Of a stretch of DNA of 64,000 nucleotides, positions 51,783 through 59,290 are shown in pieces. Both the position numbers and the translations under genes were made by a program. Numbering within the stretch: the first letter of the stretch is position 1; every line of letters starts with the position of its first letter. The notes beneath the pieces are model-generated. The model saw only the letters and a program-made list of their open reading frames with translations, had not been told where the DNA came from and did no database searches. Source of the stretch: Rhizobium sp. P40RR-XXII (GTDB taxonomy: Bacteria; Pseudomonadota; Alphaproteobacteria; Rhizobiales; Rhizobiaceae); assembly GCF_012641405.1 (NCBI RefSeq), contig NZ_JABAII010000025.1, positions 25,280 to 89,279 on the forward strand, in the 5' to 3' direction.

Positions 51783-52109
51783 TTACCAGCAGCGATAGCA
51801 GCGGCGGTAATAAGGCCGGCCGTAGTAGCCGCGATGATGGTTATCGCTGACGGCAGCGCCGACGAGCACGCCGCCGATGATCCCGGCAGCGGCAAGACCG
51901 GCAGCCTGATTTTCAGCCTGCTGCGCCTGGACGCGGTTGGCCTGATAGGTCGCGCCGACGCAGCGATTGTACCGCTGCGTGCCGGGGCGAAGCCCCTGCG
52001 ATTGACAGGTCATTTCGGCACTCATCGCAGATTCCTGCGGCGTCTGGCAGCTCGACAAAATGGTGGTAATGGCGACGAGACTCGCGGCCACGGTGGCACG
52101 TATACGCAT
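51783..52109 (-). CDS. lipoprotein with Gly-rich membrane-like segment
   Basis: A 108-residue predicted lipoprotein. The lipobox is ILSSC, with the modified Cys at residue 21. A domain with two cysteines follows (MTCQSQGLRPGTQRYNRCVGATYQANR), then Gln-rich QAQQAENQAAG, a glycine-zipper-like AAGIIGGVLVGAAV and an aromatic Tyr/Arg/Cys-rich end (RGYYGRPYYRRCYRCW). The glycine zipper suggests insertion in or association with the outer membrane. No named family recognised. Confidence 0.78.
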   Translation of the reverse strand: MRIRATVAASLVAITTILSSCQTPQESAMSAEMTCQSQGLRPGTQRYNRCVGATYQANRVQAQQAENQAAGLAAAGIIGGVLVGAAVSDNHHRGYYGRPYYRRCYRCW

Positions 52110-52269
52110 ATTCCCTCCGGCAATTTAAGATATAGTCCCGATGGAGCGCATACAGCCAAAGGTAAGCTTTAGCAAGCAAGAGTCGTGCGAATAGCCCCCG
52201 GAAACCGGCGGAAGCGCCTGAAAACACTCGCGAAGATGGTATTTTGCTTAACAACTCAATAGGATAAAG

Positions 52270-52307
52270 CTGAAAATGAAGAAGGCCCCGTCAAGAACAG
52301 AGCCTTC
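52270..52307 (-). terminator. probable terminator of the porin gene
   Basis: On the minus strand GAAGGC (52307-52302) pairs with GCCTTC (52286-52281) around a 15-base loop with partial inner pairing, then TTCATTTTCAGC. It lies about 55 bases after the porin stop. The T-run is interrupted. Confidence 0.55.
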
Positions 52308-52361
52308 CCGCATTCAGCCCACGTATATATGCGCGGGCTGTGGAGATCATGCCATCTCGGA

Positions 52362-53468
52362 TCAGAAGTTCCGCTCGAAGCGGAGAATACCGGCAACGGT
52401 GTCGTCCTTGATGAAATCGTAGTGCATGTAGGTCAATTCAGGTTCGACCAGGAAATCCTTGACCGGGTAGATCTTGAGATTGGTGGTCGCTTCGAAGATC
52501 TTGGACTCGGTGTAGGCGAGCTGCAGGTTCCACTTCAGCTTGTCATTGACCGGAACGGCGACACCGCCCCAAACTGCCCAGTCACCCCAGCCGCACTTGG
52601 CGGCGTTGACAGCGCCGCCCGACGTCGTGCAGGCGGAAATATCCTGGTTGGTGCCGGCATATTTGTTGAGCTTGTCGCCATCGGTGTTCCAGCCGCCCAT
52701 CAGGAAGGCTTCCACGCCGCCGAACTTGGCGTCGATGCGAGCCTTGATCGCCCCTTCTTCGACGATCGAGTCGTAGCCGCCGACGATCTTGAAGCCCCAG
52801 TTGCCGGCCTTGTAACCAGCACCGGCAACGACGTCGGGAGCGTAATGGTTGGACTTGTCGTCCGTCCACCATCCCGCGCCATAAGATGCCTCGCCATCGG
52901 AGGTGGAGTAGCTGTCTTCGAGTGAGATCACCGCCGTAAAGCCATTGCCTGCGTCGTAATTATAGGTCAGCTGATTGAGTTCGTACGGACCGTCATAGAT
53001 CGCGTCGTCGTTAATGACATCGCCGGCATAGCCGGCATAGAGGTTGAACTGCGAGTCGAGCTTGCCAACCGTGAAGCCAGCAAGGCTGATATTGGCAAAC
53101 AGGAGCTTGGAGGAGGTCGCGCCGCCATCGTTCCACTCCCAGCGGAAGATGGTATTGGTCTTCAGCGGACCGTATTCGGTGTCGGTCGCGGTATCGACAT
53201 TAAGTTCCACGCGCTCGTGCCAAAGCGTTCCGACCCTGCTGCGCGGATTATAGGCATCATACCACTCACCTTCCGTACGAACCTTTCCGCCAATCTTCAG
53301 GCAGGTTTCGGTGCCGGGAATATAGAAATAGCCTGTTCCGTACGCATCGCAGATACGGACATATTCAAGCGGTTCGGGTTCGGCGGCGACAATAGCGTCA
53401 GCGGCATGGGCGGCGCTCGCTGCGGCGATGGCAGCGGCGGAGCCAAGAAGAAGGCTCTTGATGTTCAT
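52362..53468 (-). CDS. ropA: outer-membrane porin (RopA/Omp2b family)
   Basis: A 368-residue trimeric general porin. The signal peptide ends at about residue 22 (SAAHA/ADA). The diagnostic alphaproteobacterial porin start DAIVAAEPEPLEYVRICDAYGTGYFYIPGTETCLKIGGKVR is present, with the two conserved cysteines. Alternating aromatic beta strands fill the rest, and the chain ends with Phe (GILRFERNF) as needed for Bam-mediated insertion. Rhizobia often carry several paralogues, so the exact gene name is uncertain. A promoter and a long palindrome lie 150-220 bases upstream. Confidence 0.94.
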   Translation of the reverse strand: MNIKSLLLGSAAAIAAASAAHAADAIVAAEPEPLEYVRICDAYGTGYFYIPGTETCLKIGGKVRTEGEWYDAYNPRSRVGTLWHERVELNVDTATDTEYGPLKTNTIFRWEWNDGGATSSKLLFANISLAGFTVGKLDSQFNLYAGYAGDVINDDAIYDGPYELNQLTYNYDAGNGFTAVISLEDSYSTSDGEASYGAGWWTDDKSNHYAPDVVAGAGYKAGNWGFKIVGGYDSIVEEGAIKARIDAKFGGVEAFLMGGWNTDGDKLNKYAGTNQDISACTTSGGAVNAAKCGWGDWAVWGGVAVPVNDKLKWNLQLAYTESKIFEATTNLKIYPVKDFLVEPELTYMHYDFIKDDTVAGILRFERNF

Positions 53469-53617
53469 GGTGTCTCCATTCGACTATCCATCAGGGATGG
53501 AGTCTCCCGGCAGACAACAGCGTGCCCCTCCATAGCCTGACTGGCTGTTCCCCTCACACAGGGCGAAGCAAAGAAGCTTCCCCCTTCAAACTGAACCTGT
53601 GGCGCTACCACGGCAAG

Positions 53618-53645
53618 TTAATAAGGCTTGCGAACTAATTGTCAC
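53618..53645 (-). promoter_or_regulatory. candidate porin promoter
   Basis: On the minus strand GTGACA (53645-53640) and TATTAA (53623-53618) are 16 bases apart, giving a leader of about 140 bases. The long palindrome at 53662-53685 lies just upstream of the -35 box. Confidence 0.4.
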
Positions 53646-53661
53646 AACGAAGAAGAGTAGC

Positions 53662-53685
53662 GAGCGTGATAAAATTATCACGCTC
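53662..53685. promoter_or_regulatory. 24-base palindrome upstream of the porin promoter
   Basis: GAGCGTGATAA (53662-53672) and TTATCACGCTC (53675-53685) are perfect 11-base inverted arms around two bases. No T-run follows on either strand, so an operator for a dimeric regulator is likelier than a terminator. It lies in the 346-base gene-free gap (53469-53814) between the porin and the MerR-type gene. Confidence 0.6.
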
Positions 53686-53814
53686 ATTTACGCGGCTAAT
53701 GAAGTTGTGGTCCTAGCATAGCCAGGGAACGCGTAAATCATGACGATACTTGAGTGTCGTTGCGCATCACCGGAACAAAGCATTTACTTGCTCCGCAACG
53801 TCGGCAGGAGGCTG

Positions 53815-54354
53815 TTAGCGCACCTGATCGAGCAGACGCTTGCATTCCAAAAGATCGTAGAGCGTTTCCTGCAGCAGGGCGCGATCTTCCTTGCCGACAC
53901 TGGATTTGCCGATGGAGACATCCGGTGCGCCATCCTCGCCGCTTACGAAGTTGAAGAAACGGCGGCTGATCGGCGCCTTGGCGCGGCCGACAATCTGATC
54001 TTCTTCGGCATTGCCCGAACCGACACGGGGCTCGACGGTCGCAGGCTCCTGCGCGGCGGCAAGCGCCTCGACGCTGGCAAGATCGCCATGGCCAACCGCA
54101 ATGACAAATTTGTTGCCGTTGGTCTTCAGAAGCTTCTGAACACCCTTGATCGTATAGCCGTGATCATAGAGCAGATGGCGGATGCCATTCAGCAGGTCGA
54201 CATCCTCGGGGCGATAGTAGCGCCTGCCGCCACCACGCTTCATCGGCTTGATCTGCGGAAACCGGGTTTCCCAGAACCGTAGGACATGCTGCGGTAGATC
54301 AAGGTCTTCCGCGACTTCGCTGATCGTGCGAAATGCATCCGGGCTCTTGTCCAT
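53815..54354 (-). CDS. MerR-family transcriptional regulator
   Basis: A 179-residue regulator. The N-terminal winged HTH is typical (FRTISEVAEDLDLPQHVLRFWETRFPQIKPMKRGGGRRYYRPEDVDLLNGIRHLLYDHGYTIKGVQKLL). The remainder is an acidic, weakly conserved tail without the metal-binding cysteines of MerR itself. ATG 54354 has AGGAG seven bases upstream; the longer frame to 54405 is less likely. It lies downstream of plsX-fabH-ihfA, the usual alphaproteobacterial order, where its targets are generally unknown. Confidence 0.88.
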   Translation of the reverse strand: MDKSPDAFRTISEVAEDLDLPQHVLRFWETRFPQIKPMKRGGGRRYYRPEDVDLLNGIRHLLYDHGYTIKGVQKLLKTNGNKFVIAVGHGDLASVEALAAAQEPATVEPRVGSGNAEEDQIVGRAKAPISRRFFNFVSGEDGAPDVSIGKSSVGKEDRALLQETLYDLLECKRLLDQVR

Positions 54355-54590
54355 CATCTTACTCCTACAGGGCGCACTCAGCGCCATTCGGGCCGGATCA
54401 CGCAAAGGCGGGTATGGCTATCCATACCTCCCCATGATGCGACTCACCATATTTCAACGGTTTGGCGGCGGAAATTCAAGTCATCTCTTCAGCCGCTGCA
54501 CAGGCAAGCACCGAAAAGGCAGCAACAGCGCATCAAAAAGGCCGCAGAACAAAGCATGCGGCCGATATCGATACGAATCTCTGGAGTGGA

Positions 54591-54929
54591 TCAGGAGGCA
54601 GGATTTACCGGCTTGGTCTTCGCCTTGCGGCTTGCATGCGCTTTCAGGATGCGGGTCTTGAGGACATTCGATGCCTTGAAGGTCATGACCCGCCGCGGCG
54701 AGATCGGCACCTCCTCACCGGTCTTCGGATTGCGCCCGATACGCTCATTTTTGTCGCGCACCTGAAAAGTCGCGAAGGAGGAGAGTTTCACGGTTTCGCC
54801 ACGCACTATGGCGTTGCAAATTTCATCGATCACAGTCTCGACGAGCTCAGCCGACTCCGTTCGGGAGAGACCGACTTTCCGGAATACCGACTCCGCCAAG
54901 TCCGCGCGCGTCACTGTCTTGCCCGTCAT
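54591..54929 (-). CDS. ihfA: integration host factor subunit alpha
   Basis: A 112-residue DNA-bending protein that works as a heterodimer with IhfB. It begins MTGKTVTRADLAESVFRKVGLSRTESAELVE and carries the core VKLSSFATFQVRDKNERIGRNPKTGEEVPISPRRVMTFKASNVLK, which separates IHF-alpha from HU (the NPKTGEE arm with Pro). A basic C-terminal tail is present as in other rhizobia. It lies 107 bases after fabH on the same strand and before the MerR gene, and is probably co-transcribed with fabH. Confidence 0.97.
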   Translation of the reverse strand: MTGKTVTRADLAESVFRKVGLSRTESAELVETVIDEICNAIVRGETVKLSSFATFQVRDKNERIGRNPKTGEEVPISPRRVMTFKASNVLKTRILKAHASRKAKTKPVNPAS

Positions 54930-55036
54930 AGCTCCCCGCCCATCTCAATGCGTAATCTTCTTCAAGCCTTGCGAGACTATTGCCCTTGCGTCGCACGGTC
55001 AAGCTCTTGTTCGGAACGGCTTTTAGAGATATGGCG

Positions 55037-56008
55037 CTACCAACGCAGCAGCACCGCTCCCCAGGTGAAGCCGCCGCCCATGGCTTCCAGCATCACCAGA
55101 TCGCCTTTCTTGATTCGACCGTCACCGGCCGCAACGGCGAGCGCAAGAGGGATCGATGCCGCCGACGTGTTGCCATGAAGATCGACGGTGACCACAACTT
55201 TCTCGGGAGCAATTCCAAGCTTCTTGGCCGAGGCATCGATGATACGGCGATTGGCCTGATGCGGCACCAGCCAATCCAGATCATCAGGCGTGGTGTCCGT
55301 CGCATCGAACGCAGCCTGGATGACATCGGTAATCATGCCGACGGCGTGCTTGAACACTTCGCGGCCTGCCATGTGCAGCACACCGACCGTGCCTGTCGTG
55401 GAAGGACCGCCATCGACATAGAGCTTGTCCCCATGCGCGCCATCGGAGCGCAGGCTTGCCGCCAGGACGCCGCGATCGGTCGTGGCGCCGCTCCCCTCGC
55501 CTGCCTCAAGGATCAGCGCACCGGCGCCATCTCCGAAGAGGACGCAGGTCGTGCGGTCGGTCCAATTGAGGATGCGCGAAAACGTCTCAGCGCCGATCAC
55601 GAGGACGCGGTTGGCAAGGCCGCAGCGAATATAGGCGTCAGCCGTCGTCACCGCATAGACGAAGCCGGTGCAGACGGCCTGTACGTCGAAGGCGAAGCCA
55701 TGATGCATACCGAGCCGGTTCTGGATATTCACCGCCGTTGCCGGAAAGGTATTGTCCGGCGTCGAGGTGGCGACGATGATCAGATCGAGATCATCCGGTG
55801 TCAAACCGGCGTTGGCGAGGGCGGCGCGTGCCGCCTGCTCGCCCAAGGACGCCGTGGTTTCGCCTTCACCGGCGATATGGCGCTGGCGGATGCCCGAGCG
55901 CTGCACAATCCAGTCGTCGCTCGTGTCGACGATCTGCTCCATCTCGGCATTGGTCATGACGCGCTTGGGGAGCGCCGCCCCGAAACCGCGGGCTATTGAA
56001 CGGATCAT
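55037..56008 (-). CDS. fabH: beta-ketoacyl-ACP synthase III
   Basis: Starts fatty-acid elongation by condensing acetyl-CoA with malonyl-ACP. The 323 residues begin at ATG 56008 (MIRSIARGFGAALPKRVMTN), with AGGTAGA upstream. The catalytic triad is visible: Cys in QAVCTGFVYAV, His in LVPHQANRRII and Asn in DLHGNTSAASIP. It starts 19 bases after the plsX stop. The open frame to 56068 would overlap plsX and has no ribosome site. Confidence 0.97.
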   Translation of the reverse strand: MIRSIARGFGAALPKRVMTNAEMEQIVDTSDDWIVQRSGIRQRHIAGEGETTASLGEQAARAALANAGLTPDDLDLIIVATSTPDNTFPATAVNIQNRLGMHHGFAFDVQAVCTGFVYAVTTADAYIRCGLANRVLVIGAETFSRILNWTDRTTCVLFGDGAGALILEAGEGSGATTDRGVLAASLRSDGAHGDKLYVDGGPSTTGTVGVLHMAGREVFKHAVGMITDVIQAAFDATDTTPDDLDWLVPHQANRRIIDASAKKLGIAPEKVVVTVDLHGNTSAASIPLALAVAAGDGRIKKGDLVMLEAMGGGFTWGAVLLRW

Positions 56009-56027
56009 TCTACCTGTACCCCGTCGC

Positions 56028-57074
56028 TCATGCCGCTTCCGGCCCGATCGGGGGCAGCCGTTTGGCATGATATTTCTTCAAATCATTTTCGATTTTCTGC
56101 GTGAGACCATTCTTGGCCATATCGTAGCCGACGTCGATGGCGGCGGCGAAGGCTTCGGCATTCGCGCCGCCGTGGCTCTTGATGACGATACCGTTGAGGC
56201 CCAGGAACACACCGCCATTGACCTTGCTGGGATCGAGCTTTTCCCGCAGCAGATCGAAAGCACCCTTGGCGAAGACATAGCCGATGCGCGCGAGCAGCGT
56301 GCGCGACATGGCAGCGCGCAAATAGGCGGCGATCTGCTTTGCCGTGCCTTCCGCCGCCTTCAGCGCGATATTGCCGGAAAAACCTTCCGTGACGACGACG
56401 TCGACGGTGCCCTTGCCGATATCGTCGCCCTCGACGAAACCGAAATAGTCCAGCGATTCGAGATTGGCTTCGCGGATCAGCCGGCCGGCATCCTTGACGT
56501 CTTCCTGTCCCTTGATTTCCTCGACGCCGACATTCAGCAAGCCGACGGTCGGGCGTTCGATCTCGAAGAGAGCGCGCGCCATGGCGCCGCCCATCAGGGC
56601 GAAATCGAGCAGCTGCTGCGCATCGGCGCCAATGGTGGCGCCGACATCGAGCACGATGCTTTCACCGCGCAGCGTCGGCCAGATCGCGGCGATCGCCGGA
56701 CGCTCGATATTGGCCATGGTGCGCAAACAGAACTTTGCCATCGCCATCAGCGCGCCGGTGTTGCCGGCGGATACGACGACATCGGCCTCGCCCACTTTCA
56801 CGGACTCGATCGAGCGCCACATGCTAGAAACGTAACGACCGCGGCGCAACGCCTGGCTCGGCTTCTCATCCATGCTGATGGCGACATCACACTCGTGAAA
56901 GACGGATCTTTCCCGAAGCTTTGGATATTTGGCGAGGACCGCTTCGCAGCGATCCTTCTGTCCGTACATGATGAACGTGATATCGGGATGCCTATCCAGC
57001 GCCCTGGCCGCGCCGGGAACAACAACCTCTGGGCCGAAGTCGCCACCCATTAGGTCAAGAGAAATTCTGATCAC
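56028..57074 (-). CDS. plsX: phosphate acyltransferase PlsX
   Basis: Makes acyl phosphate from acyl-ACP, the first step of the PlsX/Y route to phosphatidic acid. The 348-residue length and segments IRISLDLMGGDFGPEVVVPGA, VSAGNTGALMAMAKFCLRT, DVGATIGADAQQLLDFALMG and VVTEGFSGNIALKAAEGT are typical. It follows the DUF177 gene after about 100 bases and precedes fabH closely, linking phospholipid and fatty-acid initiation in one operon. Confidence 0.97.
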   Translation of the reverse strand: MIRISLDLMGGDFGPEVVVPGAARALDRHPDITFIMYGQKDRCEAVLAKYPKLRERSVFHECDVAISMDEKPSQALRRGRYVSSMWRSIESVKVGEADVVVSAGNTGALMAMAKFCLRTMANIERPAIAAIWPTLRGESIVLDVGATIGADAQQLLDFALMGGAMARALFEIERPTVGLLNVGVEEIKGQEDVKDAGRLIREANLESLDYFGFVEGDDIGKGTVDVVVTEGFSGNIALKAAEGTAKQIAAYLRAAMSRTLLARIGYVFAKGAFDLLREKLDPSKVNGGVFLGLNGIVIKSHGGANAEAFAAAIDVGYDMAKNGLTQKIENDLKKYHAKRLPPIGPEAA

Positions 57075-57175
57075 GCGTCCCTAGTCCTTTATCTCCACCA
57101 GCCTGGCGAATTTGGCGTCAAAATACCGTTTTCTCCCTCGGTTACAACTGAATTGTGCTCAGTTGCCAAGGAGGT

Positions 57176-57733
57176 CTATTCCTTTTTCCAGTCTTTCAGA
57201 ACGGCGAACGGCGAAGGTTTCTTGTCATCCTCGCCCGTGTCTTCAATATGCGCATCGAACTCGACTCCAGGCTTGCGCGGATAGGGATCAATGGCAAGAG
57301 CCGCGAATTCCGTAACCACCGCGCCGGCGTCGATCGTATCGCCGGTAAAGGTCTCCGGAAGATCCGGACCGTCGGGATCAAGCACCATTTCGCCCGCGTC
57401 CATGGAGGGCGCACGCGCCAGCTTGGAGTCCTCGGGCACAAAGATATGCTCGAAATCCTCGTCGATCTCGGATTCGACCGGCTCCAGCGTCACCACGCAG
57501 GCCTGAACGATCTTTGCCCTGACATTGCCCTTGACGCGGACGCCGTCGCGCTTCCAGCGCGAGATCTTGAGATCGGCTTCGAGCTTGCCCACCGAAAGGA
57601 CATTCCAAAGGACGGCAAGCCCGGCAAGCTCGCGGTCATCCGCTTCGATGTGCACGTCCACCGGGTTGGCGGAAATATGGCCGACCTTCACCGGATAGGA
57701 AAATGGTGTTTCGTCGGAATCATGTCTTTTCAT
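57176..57733 (-). CDS. DUF177/YceD-family protein
   Basis: A 185-residue cytosolic protein. The family core is visible as FSYPVKVGHISANPVDVHIEADDRELAGLAVLWNVLSVGKLEADLKISRWKRDGVRVKGNVRAKIVQACVVTLEPVESEIDEDFEHIF. In E. coli YceD lies before rpmF and is linked to 23S rRNA accumulation; in plants a relative is needed for 23S processing. In this window it stands between the bc1 chaperone and plsX, the usual alphaproteobacterial neighbourhood. The function here is inferred from the family only. Confidence 0.92.
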   Translation of the reverse strand: MKRHDSDETPFSYPVKVGHISANPVDVHIEADDRELAGLAVLWNVLSVGKLEADLKISRWKRDGVRVKGNVRAKIVQACVVTLEPVESEIDEDFEHIFVPEDSKLARAPSMDAGEMVLDPDGPDLPETFTGDTIDAGAVVTEFAALAIDPYPRKPGVEFDAHIEDTGEDDKKPSPFAVLKDWKKE

Positions 57734-57743
57734 TTTTCTTCTC

Positions 57744-58301
57744 CTAACCGAGCTGTCGGTCGAGTTTGGCCGGCTGCGGCAGCGTCGCGGATCCCGTGGC
57801 GATCCGATCTTCGGCTACCGCGGCCAGATGCGCTTCCGCCGTCAGCATCCAGCCGGCAAGCTCGACCATGGAAGCCGCAGCCTCTTCCGCCTTGGGATAA
57901 ATGTTGCGCTGTAGTGCCGTGGCAAGCGCCGCACGATCATTGCCATCCATGGCAGCCGCATAGCTTTCAAGCCGTCCATAGAACATACCGGCCAGTTTCT
58001 TCATGCGCTTCGGCACGCTGTTATCGCCTATCCCCAGCTCGCGGATCGAATAATCGATATCTTCGAAAAACGCATCCACGATTTCCTGGGCAAGTTCCTG
58101 GCCGCTGGTCGCCGACGACCGCGTGCGACGGAAGAACAGGATCATCATCACGGACAGCAGTTCGAAGCGCCCCATCACCGTATCCGGCACGTCATAGTCG
58201 ATATAGAAAACCGGCTGCCGCGCCATGGATGTCAGGACCTCATACTGCCTGACGACGATGATCTGATTGTGATTTCTTTTGCGGAAGAGCCCAAAAATCA
58301 T
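57744..58301 (-). CDS. ubiquinol-cytochrome c chaperone (CBP3 family)
   Basis: A 185-residue protein of the CBP3 family, which helps assembly of the cytochrome bc1 complex. The conserved region is VPDTVMGRFELLSVMMILFFRRTRSS...GQELAQEIVDAFFEDIDYSIRELGIGDNSVPKRMKKLAGMFYGRLESYAAAM. I start at ATG 58301 (MIFGLFRKRNHN); the open frame running to 58700 crosses the promoter region and overlaps the divergent bamE gene, so it cannot be real as a whole. The stop is ten bases before the DUF177 start, suggesting co-transcription. Confidence 0.9.
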   Translation of the reverse strand: MIFGLFRKRNHNQIIVVRQYEVLTSMARQPVFYIDYDVPDTVMGRFELLSVMMILFFRRTRSSATSGQELAQEIVDAFFEDIDYSIRELGIGDNSVPKRMKKLAGMFYGRLESYAAAMDGNDRAALATALQRNIYPKAEEAAASMVELAGWMLTAEAHLAAVAEDRIATGSATLPQPAKLDRQLG

Positions 58302-58581
58302 GAGAATTCCCAGAATTGGCTCCTTCAGAGCGCGCCGTTTTTGCTTGGCCGTGTTGCATCCACGCAAAAGCTGGTTTACCGAAGCAGGCGCGAATTGCAA
58401 TGCCGTTTGTGCCCGCTTCGAGGCTCCTGCCCTTACCGTCGTCACGTTGTGCATGATCGGTGATGAAGAGTGCCGAACAACGCCTTTGTGCCCTTTCCAA
58501 TCGCGGAAAGGCCACAATGATGTGCACAGCAAGGTCATATTGGCCGTCCGGCCATCGGATTGATTCATTAGGGGAGATGAG

Positions 58582-59091
58582 ATGTCGTTGACCAGACGGT
58601 ATTTCAAGTCTGACATTACTTTCAGCAGCGCTGCCGCCATCGCCCTGGTGATTGCGACCATGGGCCTTTCAGGTTGCAAGACCAGCGAGGTCATGAACAA
58701 CGGCTACATCTTCGATCCGCAGTCGCTGGCACTTGCGCCGGTCGGCTCGAGCCGCGAGCAGGTCCTGCTCTCGCTCGGCACGCCGTCGACCACCGCGACC
58801 TTCGATGGCGAGGTCTTCTATTATATCTCCCAGAAGCGCACGCGCGCCGTCGCCTTCATGAAGCCGAAGCTGGTCGACCAGAACATCCTGGCGATCTATT
58901 TCGACAAGGACGGTATCGTGAAGCAGGAAGCCAACTATACGCTGAAGGACGGCAAGGTCTTCGACATGATCAGCCGTACGACGCCGACCGGCGGCCGCGA
59001 TATCACCTTCCTGCAACAGATCCTGCAGGGCAGTGGCAACGGCGTCAACGGTGCGAGGAACTTCCTCAACAACCTCAACCCAGGCCAATAA
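58582..59091 (+). CDS. bamE: outer-membrane assembly lipoprotein BamE (SmpA/OmlA)
   Basis: A 169-residue lipoprotein of the Bam complex that inserts beta-barrel proteins in the outer membrane. The N-terminal signal is long and ends in the lipobox GLSGC (Cys about residue 32). The BamE domain follows: GYIFDPQSLALAPVGSSREQVLLSLGTPSTTATFDGEVFYYISQKR and NILAIYFDKDGIVKQEANYTLKDGK. The start ATG 58582 has GGGGAGA upstream. The gene is divergent from the bc1 chaperone operon and ends before a bidirectional terminator. Confidence 0.94.
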   Translation: MSLTRRYFKSDITFSSAAAIALVIATMGLSGCKTSEVMNNGYIFDPQSLALAPVGSSREQVLLSLGTPSTTATFDGEVFYYISQKRTRAVAFMKPKLVDQNILAIYFDKDGIVKQEANYTLKDGKVFDMISRTTPTGGRDITFLQQILQGSGNGVNGARNFLNNLNPGQ

Positions 59092-59111
59092 GCCGGGAAG
59101 CCCTTCAAAGA

Positions 59112-59143
59112 AAAACCCGCGAGGCGCACGCCCCGCGGGTTTT
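59112..59143. terminator. bidirectional terminator after bamE
   Basis: A 10-bp perfect stem AAAACCCGCG (59112-59121) with CGCGGGTTTT (59134-59143), A-rich before and T-rich after. It serves bamE and could also stop transcripts coming from hppA on the other strand. Confidence 0.9.
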
Positions 59144-59189
59144 CATTATGCATTCGGTTTGCTTTCCTTGGTCTTCTCCGGGCTTAAGA

Positions 59190-59290
59190 GCGGTTCAGCT
59201 TTTCATGGAATCTCCGAACCGCTCCATCTCTTTGTTGCCTCGCAATTCCGGACGGAAAACCGCGCAGCACTTTTCCTGGGTTTGCTCTAA
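59190..59290. repeat. palindromic intergenic repeat (RIME-like), copy 4
   Basis: This copy shares the 23-base core of copy 3 (59241-59263 here), the GCACTTTTCCTGG block and the CATGGAATC segment. The last bases of the repeat (GCTCTAA) contain, on the minus strand, the hppA stop codon TAG at 59287-59289. The element has thus replaced or formed the end of the gene. Confidence 0.85.

Noticed and set aside
58301..58700. N-terminal extension of the bc1 chaperone to 318 residues
   Set aside because: The extension overlaps the start of the divergent bamE gene and its residues do not resemble a protein; ATG 58301 gives the normal family length.
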